Positions 32,945 through 43,509 of a DNA stretch of 64,000 bases are shown here, in pieces. The stretch spans positions 149,836 through 213,835 of the forward strand of contig JBAKBP010001422.1 of the NCBI GenBank assembly GCA_037953745.1, read 5' to 3'. How positions within the stretch are numbered: position 1 is the stretch's first letter; each line of letters begins with the position of its first letter. The position numbers and the translations under genes were made by a program. The notes beneath the pieces are model-generated. The model was not told the origin of the DNA. It saw nothing but the letters and a program-made list of their open reading frames with translations, and did no database searches. Origin of the DNA: Lithodes maja. Its lineage: Eukaryota > Arthropoda > Malacostraca > Decapoda > Lithodidae.

Positions 32945-33308
32945 TGTATATGTTGGGTCTGGCTGCTTCCAGACGATCCCCAGGTACTTATCAAAGAGGT
33001 GGGATAAGTCAAACACTGGGTAAACGTTAATAGGTTCTTGTATTCAGGAGTGAAGTGGGTACAGTGTACAGCGAGACCTTTGGTAGGCTAGTCTCTCTCT
33101 CGATCTGATCATAACATACCCCTAGCGGGCAGATCATGAAATACCCATAGTTACCATGTGCAGACAGTCAATACAGTACAATTATATAAGTGAGTGCACA
33201 TGATTACTATGGTACATGTTTAATATAAGGAGGTATGCATATAGATAATATTAGTGTTACATACAGATACTTAAGAATACTGTTGCCTCAATAAATCATA
33301 TACATACA
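32945..33308 (-). repeat. Gypsy-B 3' LTR
   Basis: 364 bp, homologous to 37365-37724. On the minus strand a purine-rich tract GAGGGGGGAGGGAGGTG (33309-33325) precedes it as the polypurine primer. Confidence 0.9.
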
Positions 33309-33334
33309 CCTCCCTCCCCCCTCACGCTCGTAGT

Positions 33335-35869
33335 TCAATCTCGAGCGGACTCCTTTTCTCTGGGTCGTTTCGAATAACGTGGGGCAACTGGGGGGTCAGA
33401 CGCTAAGGACAACTGTTTCTGGTCATTGCAAGGGGTTGCAGGGGACTGGGGGAGGGGGTCAACACTTTGGGGTACAGGGCGGAGGAAACGGGGGTTCCGC
33501 CACCACACACGACCACTAGGGAGACGCACCTCATAATCCCTGGACTTGCCAAGACTCATGACAACTCCCACCTTGTCCCAGCATTGCGATGTCGGGTCTT
33601 GAATCCGAACTTGCTGACCGACACGCAACCTGGGGAGGGGCTGTGCGTGCGCATCGTACCGGGTCTTAACCTGCTCGGCACGGTCGGCTGCACGTCTGTC
33701 ACAGTCCTCGGCCTTGCCCTGCCACTCCTGAGCGAAGGATCTGGGGTCGGCAGGTAGACATGTCCGAAGGGGATGACCATATAGGAATTGGGCAGGGGAG
33801 CGGCCAGTGAAGTTAGGAGTGTTCCGGAGTTCCATGAGACCCCGGTCAAAGTCCTCTATGTCAATGTTGCCAGAGGGTGCAGTCTGAAGAATGAGGTGCC
33901 TGATTGACCTCACTGCAGCCTCGGCATGGCCGTTCGCCTGTGGGTGATGCGGTGACGTAACCACATGGCGGACTCCCCATCGCTCTATAAAGTACCGGAA
34001 ATCCTGGTTGGTGAATTGTGGGCCTCCATCGGTCCTCAGACAGAGGGGAACACCAACTTCCCGGAAGTAGCGACAGAAGAGCCTGATTGTTGCAGAGGCA
34101 GTAGCGTCGCCTTTGCAGGGGACGACAACGGGCCACCCCGAGAGACGGTCGACCATGACCAGGAAGGACTTCCTGGCAACCATGATAAAGTCGGCCGAGA
34201 CAGACTCAAAGGGCCCCGTCGGGTTCTCGTCATTCAGGAGGGGTTCCTTCTGGAGGCCAGGCTGGAGGATCTGGCACGACTCGCAAGCATGAACAGTACT
34301 GGCGATGTCGGAATCTATCCCCGGCCAGAAGACAGCCTGCCTCGCTCTGCTCTTGGTGGCCTCCACACCTCTGTGACTGTCGTGGAGTTGCTGCAGGGTG
34401 CGGCGGCGGAGAGCCGGAGGAACCACAATCCGAGCTCCGTAGAGGACGAGATCTCCATCAGCACAGAGATCATCCCGTAGCATCCAGTATGGAAGCAAGG
34501 AATCATGTAGGTTATAATAGTTGACAGGTAAGCCTGAGGTGACGCAGTCGAGTAGACAGACGTATGTAGGGTCCGCTCTTGCTGCAGCGCGAAGATCCTG
34601 TAGAGTCCTCTCGGCGTCTTGTACTGGAGATTCTCCTGGGTTGATGACATCCAAAATGGGCTTAGGAAAGTCCTGAGAGATGATGGCCAACTCCCTGCAA
34701 TGGCGATAAGAAAGCAGAGGAGTCTGGACACCGTCGTGCACTTGAATCAGGGCAGGACACGATCTCTTGCCTAGGGTGAGGGTTGCCTGAAATGCACCCA
34801 GAGCAGGCGCCATCGTGGACCCATCCGCCGTGAGCGTCATGGTAGGCGAAGGGTCTTGCAGGCTGCTCCTAGAGACACCCAGAGATCCTAGATGTCGCAG
34901 GTCAATCACTGTAATGTCAGAGCCTGTGTCCGGTAGCATCCGTAGGCGGGATTTGACATCGCCGTGTGACAGGGTGACAACGATGGGCTGTGGTGTCTTG
35001 TCGGCAGAGGAAGAAGTTGATCCCACACGACGACAGTTGTTGTGCTTCGCCTCGTGAGACTCGCTGGAGTTGGAGGAGGAGGTACCACTGCTGCTTGGAG
35101 ATCCCCCTCGGCGCTTGTCCTTCTTCTTCGACGCCCGACAACACTTCTCAATGTGCCCAATGCGGTGACAGAGGTGGCACTGAACCTTACTGGCGGGGCA
35201 CTTGATCGTCCGCGACCAGTGGCCTTGTCGTCCGCAGGCGTCGCAGGTGCTCTGAGCAGCTGGGCACGTGTCCAACCCATGCTGGTGAGCACAACACTGG
35301 CAGAAATCCGTTGACTTCGATGAATTCTTGATAGGCGGAGTCTTGCCGTTTCCCTGAGCTTTCTTGTCCTTTTTATACGAAGAAATTGCGCTCACTTGGT
35401 CAGGAGGAGCACTAATGGCCGTGGTTGCAGATATAGCGGCCTCATAGGAGCGGCACCTAGTCACAACATCCTTTAGTGGTGCTTTGGAGTCCAGGGAGAT
35501 GAGCTTCTGTACCAGCTCCTTGTCTCTGATCCCCATGAGGATCACCATCTTGAGCTGTGTTTCCTCGCAGACAGATGAATTTCCCGGGCACACATCAACT
35601 TCCTCGGAAATGCGCTTCAGGCGGACATAAAACTCGGCAAATGACTCCCCTTCAAGCTGCTTACAACTCAACAATTCTCTTTGACGAAGTGCCTCGTTGC
35701 GAAGTCCCTTGATGTGAGCTTGCAGGGCATCCAACACCTCATCCACCGTCTTGTCAGTCGAAGGGGCGATCTGAAGGGTGTGTTCAAGTATGCGCTGCAT
35801 CTCGAGGGTCAGGCACATGCGAAGCTGGATCATCTGCTTTGCCGGAGGTAGTTTGGGGAGGTCCACCAT
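33335..35869 (-). CDS. Gypsy-B gag-protease-integrase ORF lacking reverse transcriptase
   Basis: 844 codons. The capsid-like region is at residues 1-150 and two zinc knuckles lie around 205-245 (one is C-x2-C-x4-H-x4-C, CHLCHRIGHIEKCC). The protease DTGSD is near 314. Residue about 410 passes directly into the integrase: zinc motif HDSHRG...CESCQ near 495-530, then Asp in SADFIMV (about 558), Asp in RTDGGPQF (about 615) and Glu in PQANGHAEAAV (about 648), followed by a C-terminal DNA-binding region. The RT and RNase H normally between protease and integrase are missing with the frame kept. All integrase catalytic residues are present. The frame also continues upstream past one TGA (35885-35887) into the gag N-terminus. 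Confidence 0.88.
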   Translation of the reverse strand: MVDLPKLPPAKQMIQLRMCLTLEMQRILEHTLQIAPSTDKTVDEVLDALQAHIKGLRNEALRQRELLSCKQLEGESFAEFYVRLKRISEEVDVCPGNSSVCEETQLKMVILMGIRDKELVQKLISLDSKAPLKDVVTRCRSYEAAISATTAISAPPDQVSAISSYKKDKKAQGNGKTPPIKNSSKSTDFCQCCAHQHGLDTCPAAQSTCDACGRQGHWSRTIKCPASKVQCHLCHRIGHIEKCCRASKKKDKRRGGSPSSSGTSSSNSSESHEAKHNNCRRVGSTSSSADKTPQPIVVTLSHGDVKSRLRMLPDTGSDITVIDLRHLGSLGVSRSSLQDPSPTMTLTADGSTMAPALGAFQATLTLGKRSCPALIQVHDGVQTPLLSYRHCRELAIISQDFPKPILDVINPGESPVQDAERTLQDLRAAARADPTYVCLLDCVTSGLPVNYYNLHDSLLPYWMLRDDLCADGDLVLYGARIVVPPALRRRTLQQLHDSHRGVEATKSRARQAVFWPGIDSDIASTVHACESCQILQPGLQKEPLLNDENPTGPFESVSADFIMVARKSFLVMVDRLSGWPVVVPCKGDATASATIRLFCRYFREVGVPLCLRTDGGPQFTNQDFRYFIERWGVRHVVTSPHHPQANGHAEAAVRSIRHLILQTAPSGNIDIEDFDRGLMELRNTPNFTGRSPAQFLYGHPLRTCLPADPRSFAQEWQGKAEDCDRRAADRAEQVKTRYDAHAQPLPRLRVGQQVRIQDPTSQCWDKVGVVMSLGKSRDYEVRLPSGRVWWRNPRFLRPVPQSVDPLPQSPATPCNDQKQLSLASDPPVAPRYSKRPREKESARD

Positions 35870-35884
35870 TACTGCATAGTCATT

Positions 35885-36439
35885 TCAGCGACGTCTCCAC
35901 TCTCGAAACATCTGGAAGGTGGAGTCGGCTTTAAGTGGTGGTGGGGACTGTGCTGTAGCCTTTGGTGGTGGTGGAGGTGCTGAGGGATCTGAAGGGCTGA
36001 CTCGTTGCTGTTGGGAGGGTGGGCCCTGGGCCATGGAGGGATCTGTAGATATCCTGGAAGAGGCCAACAGTTGAATCAAAGCCTGAAATCTTGCATTCTC
36101 TTCCTCTCTTCTTAAAGCCTCCTCTTGTCTTCTCACTGCCTCCTCTTGTCTTCTCACTGCCTCCTCTTGTCTTCTCACTGCCTCTTCTTGCCTTCTAGAT
36201 TCCTCCAGAAACTGAATAAACTGTAGGAAATCGGCCCCAGACGGAACTGAGGGTGAAGCATGTGGGTGGGAGGGTGGAGGAGGTGGAGTGCGTAAGGGGG
36301 TAGAAGTAGAGAAACCAGAAAATTCTTGGGAGATTTGTGGAGGTGGAAGTGGTCCAGAAATTCCAGGGGAGGTTTGTGTAGGAGAGCTGGGAGGTGATGT
36401 GGGGTTGTGTTGCAATCGTACCTCTTCCTGGTCTGACAT
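35885..36439 (-). CDS. Gypsy-B gag N-terminal segment
   Basis: ATG 36439 begins MSDQEEVRLQ. A Pro/Ser-rich stretch is followed by a coiled-coil made of four to five near-identical RRQEEAV heptads (about 36175-36080 on the map) and another Pro-rich stretch. It ends at TGA 35887-35885 after FREWRRR. The same frame continues into the next ORF, so this is the gag N-terminus split by one stop. The frame upstream of 36439 reads into an inserted retroposon and is ignored. Confidence 0.75.
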   Translation of the reverse strand: MSDQEEVRLQHNPTSPPSSPTQTSPGISGPLPPPQISQEFSGFSTSTPLRTPPPPPSHPHASPSVPSGADFLQFIQFLEESRRQEEAVRRQEEAVRRQEEAVRRQEEALRREEENARFQALIQLLASSRISTDPSMAQGPPSQQQRVSPSDPSAPPPPPKATAQSPPPLKADSTFQMFREWRRR

Positions 36440-36515
36440 CCTCTTGTTAGGGCAACAGACAGACAGGTTGATAACATAGAGTCGAAAAATTCCCCACTTG
36501 AATATTCGTCCTAGT

Positions 36516-36912
36516 TGTTGTTGTTGTTGTTGTTGTTGTTCCCCAAGCTGCCTGGCCGAGCAAGGCCAAGGCCACAACCGAGCGCCCCCACAGAACCCTC
36601 CGTGCCGACCATAGTAAAGCCTGGGTGACCGAAGCCACTCCATGGCGGGGAGCTGAGGAGGGTGCGGACACGCCCGGGAAACCAAAGCCTCACCCAGGGC
36701 CCTGTGCCCCTCGGCAATTATGAAGAGAAAGTTGAGGGGCAAAGGAAAAATGTGACGCTTTAGCTTCCAATCTTGGTAGATTGGGAGGTCAATCCACGGA
36801 AGAGACGCCGTCACTTGAGATCTAGAAAATATATAAGTAAAAGGAACAGTCAGAGTAAGCTATGGGTATGGCAGAGATCGCTCAGTTCTCACTCTGATAG
36901 ACCAGCCCATCA
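36516..36912 (-). mobile_element. (AAC)n-tailed retroposon, copy in Gypsy-B leader
   Basis: On the plus strand it begins (GTT)8 then CCCCAAGCTGCCTGGCC. On the minus strand it reads from GTGATGGGCTGGTCTATCAG to GGGGAACAACAACAA. It is 5'-truncated compared with 29980-30502. The target duplication is not clear. Confidence 0.8.
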
Positions 36913-37364
36913 CTAGTAGATAACAGTGTTTTTGCTGCGAAAGATTGCCAGCAACAAGTAGTGTGTGTGACGGCGTGCTCAGTGCGTGTATGCGTATGTG
37001 TGTTCACCAACCGCTCGTGGCTCGGGAGGGGGAGGCGGCCACGTTCACTCACTCAACTCAGTGTTGCTCAGGCCGTGGCGGGAGGAGGGTGTAGCGCTTC
37101 GCTCGCTGGCTGGCCCTGCTGCTTTGATACGCTCTGGAACTCGTACCCAGGGCAAGCACACATGAAATATACACTAAATAAAGCACTGGCAATACACAAC
37201 ACTTCACTGTTAGCACTGTATATCCAGGGGCACTGCTCACTGTAATCCGGGGTCTGGAGGCACTGTCTTACTCCCGAGTGGTGGAGCTGGCTCGGTAATG
37301 GCGGCTTCACAGGGTCCCACAGGATTGTCCAACTTCGTAACTCCGGTTTTTACTCACTGCACCA
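36913..37364 (-). other. Gypsy-B leader with primer-binding site
   Basis: This is non-coding sequence between gag and the 5' LTR. Next to the LTR, minus-strand TGGTGCAGTGAGTAAAAACC, 2 nt from the LTR, is the likely primer-binding site; the tRNA is not identified. Confidence 0.5.
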
Positions 37365-37724
37365 TGTATATGTTGGGTCTGGCTGCTTCCAGACGATCGC
37401 CAGGTACTTATCAAAGAGGTGTGATAAGTCAAACACTAGGTAAAAGTTAATAGGTTCTTGTATTCAGGAGTGAAGTGGGTACAGTGTACAGGGAGACCTT
37501 TGGTAGGCTAGTCTCTCTCTCGATCTGATCATAACATACCCCTAGCGGGCAGATCATGAAATACCCATAGTTACCATGTGCAGTCAATACAGTACAATTA
37601 TATAAGTGAGTGCACATGATTACTGTGGTACATGTTTAATATAAGGAGGTATGCATATAGATAATATTAGTGTTACATACAGACACTTAAGAATACTGTT
37701 GCCTCAATAAATCATATACATACA
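37365..37724 (-). repeat. Gypsy-B 5' LTR
   Basis: 360 bp, homologous to 32945-33308, followed on the plus strand by the second copy of the target duplication GCACC. Confidence 0.9.
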
Positions 37725-37729
37725 GCACC

Positions 37730-39194
37730 TGCCCACCCTTGTACCACGAAACTGGAGAGTGCAAACGGCAAAATTAAGACCATGTTCCTGCCTCCTAATA
37801 CCACAAGTGTTATTCAGCCTATGGACCAAGGAATAATTGAAGCTTGTAAAAGGCGTTACAAGAGGAAGTTCCTGGAGCAATGCCTTGTCATCATTGAAGA
37901 TGGGATGGACGAAGAAGGTTATGTGGATACACGCGGGAAGAAATCTCTACAAAAACTGAAGCAGTATACCCTGAAAGACTGCATCTACAATTGGGCAGAG
38001 GCATGGCGAGAAGTTTCTTTCAACACACTGAGGAATGGTTGGACCAAGGTCTTAAATATCCCGAAGGTGCAAGATCCGGGTTTTGAAGGGTTTGGGGCAG
38101 CTGACTTCAGGAACCTCTTGAACCAAGGTAACCAGGGTGACCTCCCCGAAGAAGAAGTTGACGACTGGCTGCAAGAGGACAGAGACCTACCTGGACACGA
38201 GCATAAGACTGATGAACAAATTGCAGCCGAGGTGTTGGGGGTAGCCCAGGAAGAGACCCAGGATGAGTCGGACAAAGAGACAGAGGGGGGGCCCAAGATA
38301 TCAGTCTCGCATGCCCTAGACTTCTTTGACACCATTCTTCAGTATCTGACTCAAGTAGATGACCCAAAGTTGCAGTCCCTATATGAACCACTGCGTAATG
38401 GTCGATTCCATATTCAGAGGGCACACCTTGATCGGAAAAAACAACAGAAAATCAGCTCCTTTTTTGTACCCTCTGCTCCTCCCAGAGCTCGTACTTCGTC
38501 TGCTACCAGTGGGGTGTCGCTTGCTAGCACCACCTCCCTCCCAAGTGTTTCCTCAGTTGCTAGCACCTCGTGGAGCACTGTAGACACTGTGCCACTCTCA
38601 GACTTAGACATGGATTTGGATGAATTAATGAGTAGCACGCCTTTGCCCATGGATATACCTGAACCTGACATTGTTTGTGAGGTGGAGAAGGACAGTGTGG
38701 GTAAGGGTAAAGGTAAGGGTTCCATGACAGGCAAGGGATATGGTCCTAAGAGTGGGGGTGTGAAGAACAGTGAGGTGGAGAAGAACAGTGCGATGGACAT
38801 TGAGGTGGAGAAGAACAGTGAGGTGAAGAAGGACAGTGAGAAGGGGAGTGAGGTGGTCAAGGACAGTGAGGTGGAGAAGAACAGTGAGATGGAGAAGAAC
38901 AGTGAGGTGGAGAAGGACAGTGAGGTGAAGAAGGACAGTGGGGTGGAGAAGGACAGTGAGGTGGAGAAGGACAGTGGGGTGGAGAAGGACAGTGAGGTGG
39001 AGAAGGGCAGTGGGGTGGAGAAGGACAGTGAGGTGGAGAAGGACAGTGAGGTGGAGAAGGACAATGGGGTGGAGAAGGATAGTGGGGTGGAGAAGGACAG
39101 TGAGGTGGAGAAGGACAGTGGGGTGGAGAAGGACAGTGAGGTGGAGAAGGACAGTGAGATGGAGGTGGGGGGTGAAAAGGGGATGCTGCAGTAA
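37730..39194 (+). pseudogene. Tigger transposase, second part (catalytic D3, acidic tail)
   Basis: The frame continues from 32944 with phase intact when the LTR element and one GCACC are ignored; the joined length would be 787 residues. NTTSVIQPMDQG gives the third catalytic Asp, 34 residues after the second, a DD34D spacing. A helical C-terminal region (to about 38450) carries SFFVPS, an S/T-rich linker, DLDMDLDELM, and then a long repeat tail built of EVEKDS-like hexapeptides. No stop or frameshift is seen, so only the Gypsy-B insertion breaks this gene. Confidence 0.88.
38759..39170 (+). repeat. 18-bp coding minisatellite in the transposase C-terminus
   Basis: About twenty copies of an 18-bp unit of GAGGTGGAGAAGGACAGT type alternate Glu/Gly at the first position of the hexapeptide and keep the frame. 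The antisense frame over it is a Ser/Pro-rich artefact. Confidence 0.92.
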
Positions 39195-40709
39195 TTAATG
39201 CAGTGTTGGGGAGGGGGGAGGGGGGAGGGAGGACATCAAAACTACAGACAAGAGCTATGAAGGGGTAAGTGTAATATAGCCTACTGTACAATACATATTG
39301 TAAAACTAAAATACATGTAGGGTGACATGGGGGTGATCCGAACACTTAGTGGGATAAATAATCACCAAAAATCAGGTAACAAACTTTATTGAAAAATAGA
39401 TATATCAATATAAACTATGGGTCAAGGCCTATCATGGTGATTTTTATTGATGATGTAAGTAGTAGTTAAGGTCAACTTATTGAATTTACAAAAAAGGGTA
39501 CCTCTTGTTCGGACCACCCCCTATGTAGGGGGTGATCCGAACGTGCATGGGGGGTGATCCGAACACCACCATTTTCACTAATAATATGTATAGTGAGAAT
39601 GTAAAAACTGTCTGTCTCCAATAAAATATTCAAAGAAAAATGACTAACAACTTTATTAACCTCCTGCCCTACAAATATGGCTATAGGGTAAGGAGAGGAT
39701 AAAAACATGGGGTGTAACAAACATCAATAATGTATAAAATAAATAAAATAAAATAATAAAATAGTTTCCCCAACAAATCTAAAGAAGAAAATGGATAGAT
39801 TCCAAATGGCGACAGATGGAATCAATCAAGTAGGTATTTTGTTGAGTGGTTATTTAAATGGGGGTGTTCGTAAAATGCCCCAGAACGAGAAGCCCACCAC
39901 AGAAGCCACAAACGAACACCACACAGAAACACCCAAAGGAAAGGTCCACAGAACGAAAGGACCAGCTGACCGAGCCAGCCAATTCAGACAGGCCCAAGCC
40001 CGCAGGGCTAAGCAGCTCCAGGCCGCACCTATCTACCTTTTCTAAACTGACCATTTTCCACACCTCACGTACACTACCCCTCGTGTCCTACACTCCTAAC
40101 TACAAAGATGATGAACAGGAATATACATTCATATTAAAAACACCCATGCCCTGTCCCGACGTTGAGCCAATGCCAACACATCAGACAGCCATAATTATAT
40201 CTATGTATGTTCTTACATCCGAGAAGTAGATGTTATATATCTTAGAAGTTAAAACACCCACGCCTGTCCCTAGACCTTGTATATCATTTCCCATGACGAG
40301 TATAGATATATGTAACCCGTGCTCAGTCGCCCCCTTGCATTGTTCCTCTAGTAACTAAGTGTCTCTAATATTAACTGCCACCAGTATTGATACGACATAG
40401 CGGCACTGTCCTTGTGTCGTATTGTGCCAAGTACAGATCAACCAGGTTTCATCACCTTATTAGGACGACGACTATAATGTCATCGTTCATCGATGTATGC
40501 AACCCTTAGTTTAAGTATTAATATTAACATTCCCTAACATCTTGTCTTGCCAGACTAAGCTTCTGAAGACCCATCGCCCCATAAATCTATGTATTCAATC
40601 CTTAGGTTAAGTATTTTTATCCGCCATTGTGTTCACCTTTTTTCCATTTACTGTTCCACAATTGTCATACTTACAGTTTCTTACAGTAGATCCTCTGGAA
40701 AAAGGCAAA
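39195..40709. other. No gene; short inverted and direct repeats
   Basis: The block contains GGGGGTGATCCGAAC-type motifs at 39331, 39528 and 39552. The segment near 39310-39345 (GTAGGGTGACATGGGGGTGA) is matched in inverted form at about 45508-45555, possibly the ends of one more element inside Tigger. No supported ORF. Confidence 0.45.
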
Positions 40710-41318
40710 CTATGCCTGTGTATCCAGCTCAGTACCAGTACTTGCACTGCTGCGGTCGTTCACGGTGTTGGCGGCGGCGGTAGCAGACGCAACATTTTTA
40801 CTATTCTGTATTTTTGTTTTATAATCAAACTTCAAATCTTGTCTTCCCCATGCTTTATCAAGATTACTTTCAAACTCCCTTATTGATTCGGAATCGACTA
40901 CATACTGGGGCAGTGCGTTCCACTCATTTACCACTCTATCACAAAATGAGTTCTTTGCCTTCTCAAGCCTATTTCTTTCTTTGTAAATTTTCTTAGAGTG
41001 TCCTCTCGTTCTTGTTCCCTCCCGCATCAAGAAGATACCTTCACACACATCCTCATCGTACTTTCCTGACACTATCTTAAAAGTCTCTATCATATCCCCT
41101 CTCTTTCTCCTATATGCCAGTGTCGGAAGCCCCAGTGTCCTCAACCTCTGCTCATAGCCTGCGTTCTTCAACGTTGGTACCAGCTTGCTAGCTCTCCTCT
41201 GCACTTTCTCCACTGCTTCTATATCCTTTACCATATATGGAGCCCACACCTGGTTTGCATATTCCAGGTGCGGCCTAACCAGCGTCTTCCCCTTGCCTCC
41301 TTCGTATCCACAGTCCAC
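40710..41318 (-). pseudogene. CR1/Jockey-like LINE 3' fragment (RT thumb)
   Basis: About 195 codons in one frame: TLVRPHLEYANQVWAPY, KVQRRASKLVPTLKN, YRRKRGDMIETFKI and FCDRVVNEWNALPQYVV. This is the conserved tail of LINE reverse transcriptases downstream of the catalytic domain. It is 5'-truncated around 41300 and lacks YxDD. The last 30 codons are low-similarity sequence. Confidence 0.78.
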
Positions 41319-41908
41319 ACTACGCCAATTTACTTCGTGTCATACACCTCTTACCCCAACCAGAGATTGTATAAGATAACCTGGTTACCAGTATCTGTCA
41401 TAAGTACCCCGAAACAATAACTAAGTACCCCTACGAACTGCCGCTGTTGTTGGTATATTTATATTTCATAGAAAACGCAGTTCCCAGGGCCAACTAATAG
41501 TATCCATAACCCCTCAGACTGATCACATAACTCTATCTTTTCCAGACTCATATACCACCCCATAGTTGCATTCCCCGGTAGCATTTGGCTAACCTTATTC
41601 TACTGCCTTTTCAAACTTCCATATCAACTGCAGCCTAATGCCACCCCCACGCCCAGAGACCTTAGGGTCAAATTCCCCTATAGCCCCCCTGCACTCCTCC
41701 CCTCTCATTATAAGACCCCGCACTTCTCTACTCTTGTCCGACCTAGCCTCTCTCTCATACCTCTTGAAGATCCTTGAATTGTCCGTTGCTAACGCTCTCC
41801 AACCTTTTATATATATACTCCTATCCAGCCTACCTTCACTTAGTAGGCCAGAACAACATTAGAACTTTACTAGCCCCTTGCATGCCATCTATTCTCTTAC
41901 AACCCATT
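41319..41908. other. No gene seen
   Basis: AT- and C-rich sequence without a supported ORF or repeat ends. Confidence 0.5.
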
Positions 41909-42860
41909 CACTACCCTGCAGTTAACTTCTAGCTCTGCCCTTGTGTTGTTCCGGAGTGAGATCCCAGAGCCGGCAGACTCCGTGGCAGATTTGGATAGAA
42001 GGACCTGCCTACGTATTTGAGAACTTCACACATATGGGCCCCCTGGACGGCCGCGGAACCAGTCGTTAGCCCCCAACATCATGGACGCAAGATAACCAGG
42101 ACCAGACCCATCAGATACTACCCAAGATTCCCTTTATCAGTACTACATATTACTGTGCTGTTTATTGGTGATGGGCTGGTCTATCAGAGTGAGAACTGAG
42201 CAATCTCTGCCATACCCATAGCTTACTCTGACTGTTCCTTTTACAGTACTTATATATTTTCTAGATCTCAAGTGACGGCGTCTCTAACGTGGATTGACCT
42301 CCCAATCTACCAAGATTGGAAGCCAAAGTGTCACATTTTTCCCTTGCCCCTCCACTTTCTCTTCATAATTGCTGAGGGGCACAGGGCCCTGGGTGGGGCT
42401 TTGGTTTCCCGGGCGTTTCCGCACCCTCCTCAAGCTCCCCGCCATGGAGTGGCTTCGGTCACCCAGGCTTTATTGTGGTCGGCGGGGAGGGTTCTGTGGG
42501 GGTGCTCAGTTATGGCCTTGGCCTTGCTCGGGGCCTTGGGGCTGTTCGGCCAGGCAGCTTGGGGAACAACAACGACAACAACAACAACTGTGCTGTTTAG
42601 AGATTCACTAATTAATATTTCTACGAAGTGGCTATCTCTTTGCCCCAGTATAATTCATATAACCATTCAATTAGGAAGTGCTAAACGTATCAGTGTTCAA
42701 TAATTAACAGGCGATACTAACTCGTAATCAACCATATATCCAGATATTATTACCTAGAAGGAAACCCTAGTGATATCTGAATGTTCGCCCACTGATTTGC
42801 ATTCTATGTATTTCTGAGACAAGAATATAAAACTTAGATCAGTACCCCCTGAGGTTACTA
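41909..42860. repeat. Dispersed repeat D, copy 2, split by a retroposon
   Basis: 41909-42164 and 42600-42860 match 2278-2780 in the same orientation. The interruption is the (AAC)n-tailed retroposon at 42165-42586 plus its duplicated target. Confidence 0.85.
42152..42599 (+). mobile_element. (AAC)n-tailed retroposon with 13-bp target duplication
   Basis: ACTGTGCTGTTTA occurs at 42152-42164 and 42587-42599. The intact repeat D copy at 2278-2780 has this site once, which confirms the insertion. The element is 422 bp, starts TTGGTGATGGGC and ends GGGGAACAACAACGACAACA. It lacks the structured head of the 29980-30502 copy. Confidence 0.92.
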
Positions 42861-43412
42861 GAATTCCCGTGCTCTAAAATACGCGTGTCTAAACTAGTCT
42901 GTGAACTACTACTTGTGCACCAGAGCTACCAGTAATAAATCTAACAGTGAATATGATTCTATAAGTAACATTGATGGTCTTCGGTATATAAACCTGTTGA
43001 ATTAAAGCCAGTGATCAGAAGATTAATACCTGAACGTTGGAAGTGGGAGACTAGGCTCCATCCAGATCCACTTATGCTAGTGTTGTTCGATTCTATTATA
43101 TTGTCTTGCACGAGTATTATGCAGTGGTATATAAATAAACGTGATCATGTAACTTGCTACCATGTGTTTCTTTGTGTTCTCTATTCCTCATATCTTGTAT
43201 TGTGCATGCAGCCTTATATACCCAGTCATTTAGAACTCACATTACCCAAGTTAAACCTGTAGAAAAACAGGCATAACAGTTCGGTACACCCCTGTTTGGT
43301 ACACCCCCTTCGTGGCATGAATGTTTATACATTTATGATACTGAAGGAAATTTCTGGATGCAGCCCTTCTCACCAGATATCATTGTAGCCATGTACAATG
43401 TACATTTCACTA
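42861..43412. other. No gene seen
   Basis: AT-rich sequence with no supported feature. Confidence 0.5.
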
Positions 43413-43509
43413 TTAACCTCTGAAGTGCGCATGGGGGTAATTAGACACCTCTCCCTGTGCGCATGTATTTGAGGTGTTTCCGTCACTAAAATATTCATTG
43501 TACCATTAA
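43413..43509 (+). mobile_element. 89-bp TTAA-flanked unit T
   Basis: Unit 43417-43505, between TTAA at 43413-43416 and 43506-43509, starts CCTCTGAAGTGCGCATGG and ends ATTCATTGTACCA. It recurs inverted and equally long at 44049-44137. It has no terminal inverted repeat of its own. Confidence 0.7.

Larger units (their letters stand above)
32945..37724 (-). mobile_element. Gypsy-B LTR retrotransposon inserted in Tigger transposase
   Basis: LTRs at 32945-33308 and 37365-37724 start TGTATATGTTGGG and end ATACATACA. The 5-bp duplication GCACC lies at 32940-32944 and 37725-37729. About eight substitutions and one 4-bp indel separate the LTRs, roughly 2 percent, so the insertion is older than Gypsy-A. 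The interior reads on the minus strand: leader, gag, protease and integrase, with no RT. Confidence 0.92.

Noticed and set aside
36440..36814. Extended Gypsy-B gag start
   Set aside because: The sequence is an inserted retroposon read through its (GTT)n tail.
38414..39345. Ser/Pro-rich antisense frames
   Set aside because: Shadow of the 18-bp coding minisatellite.
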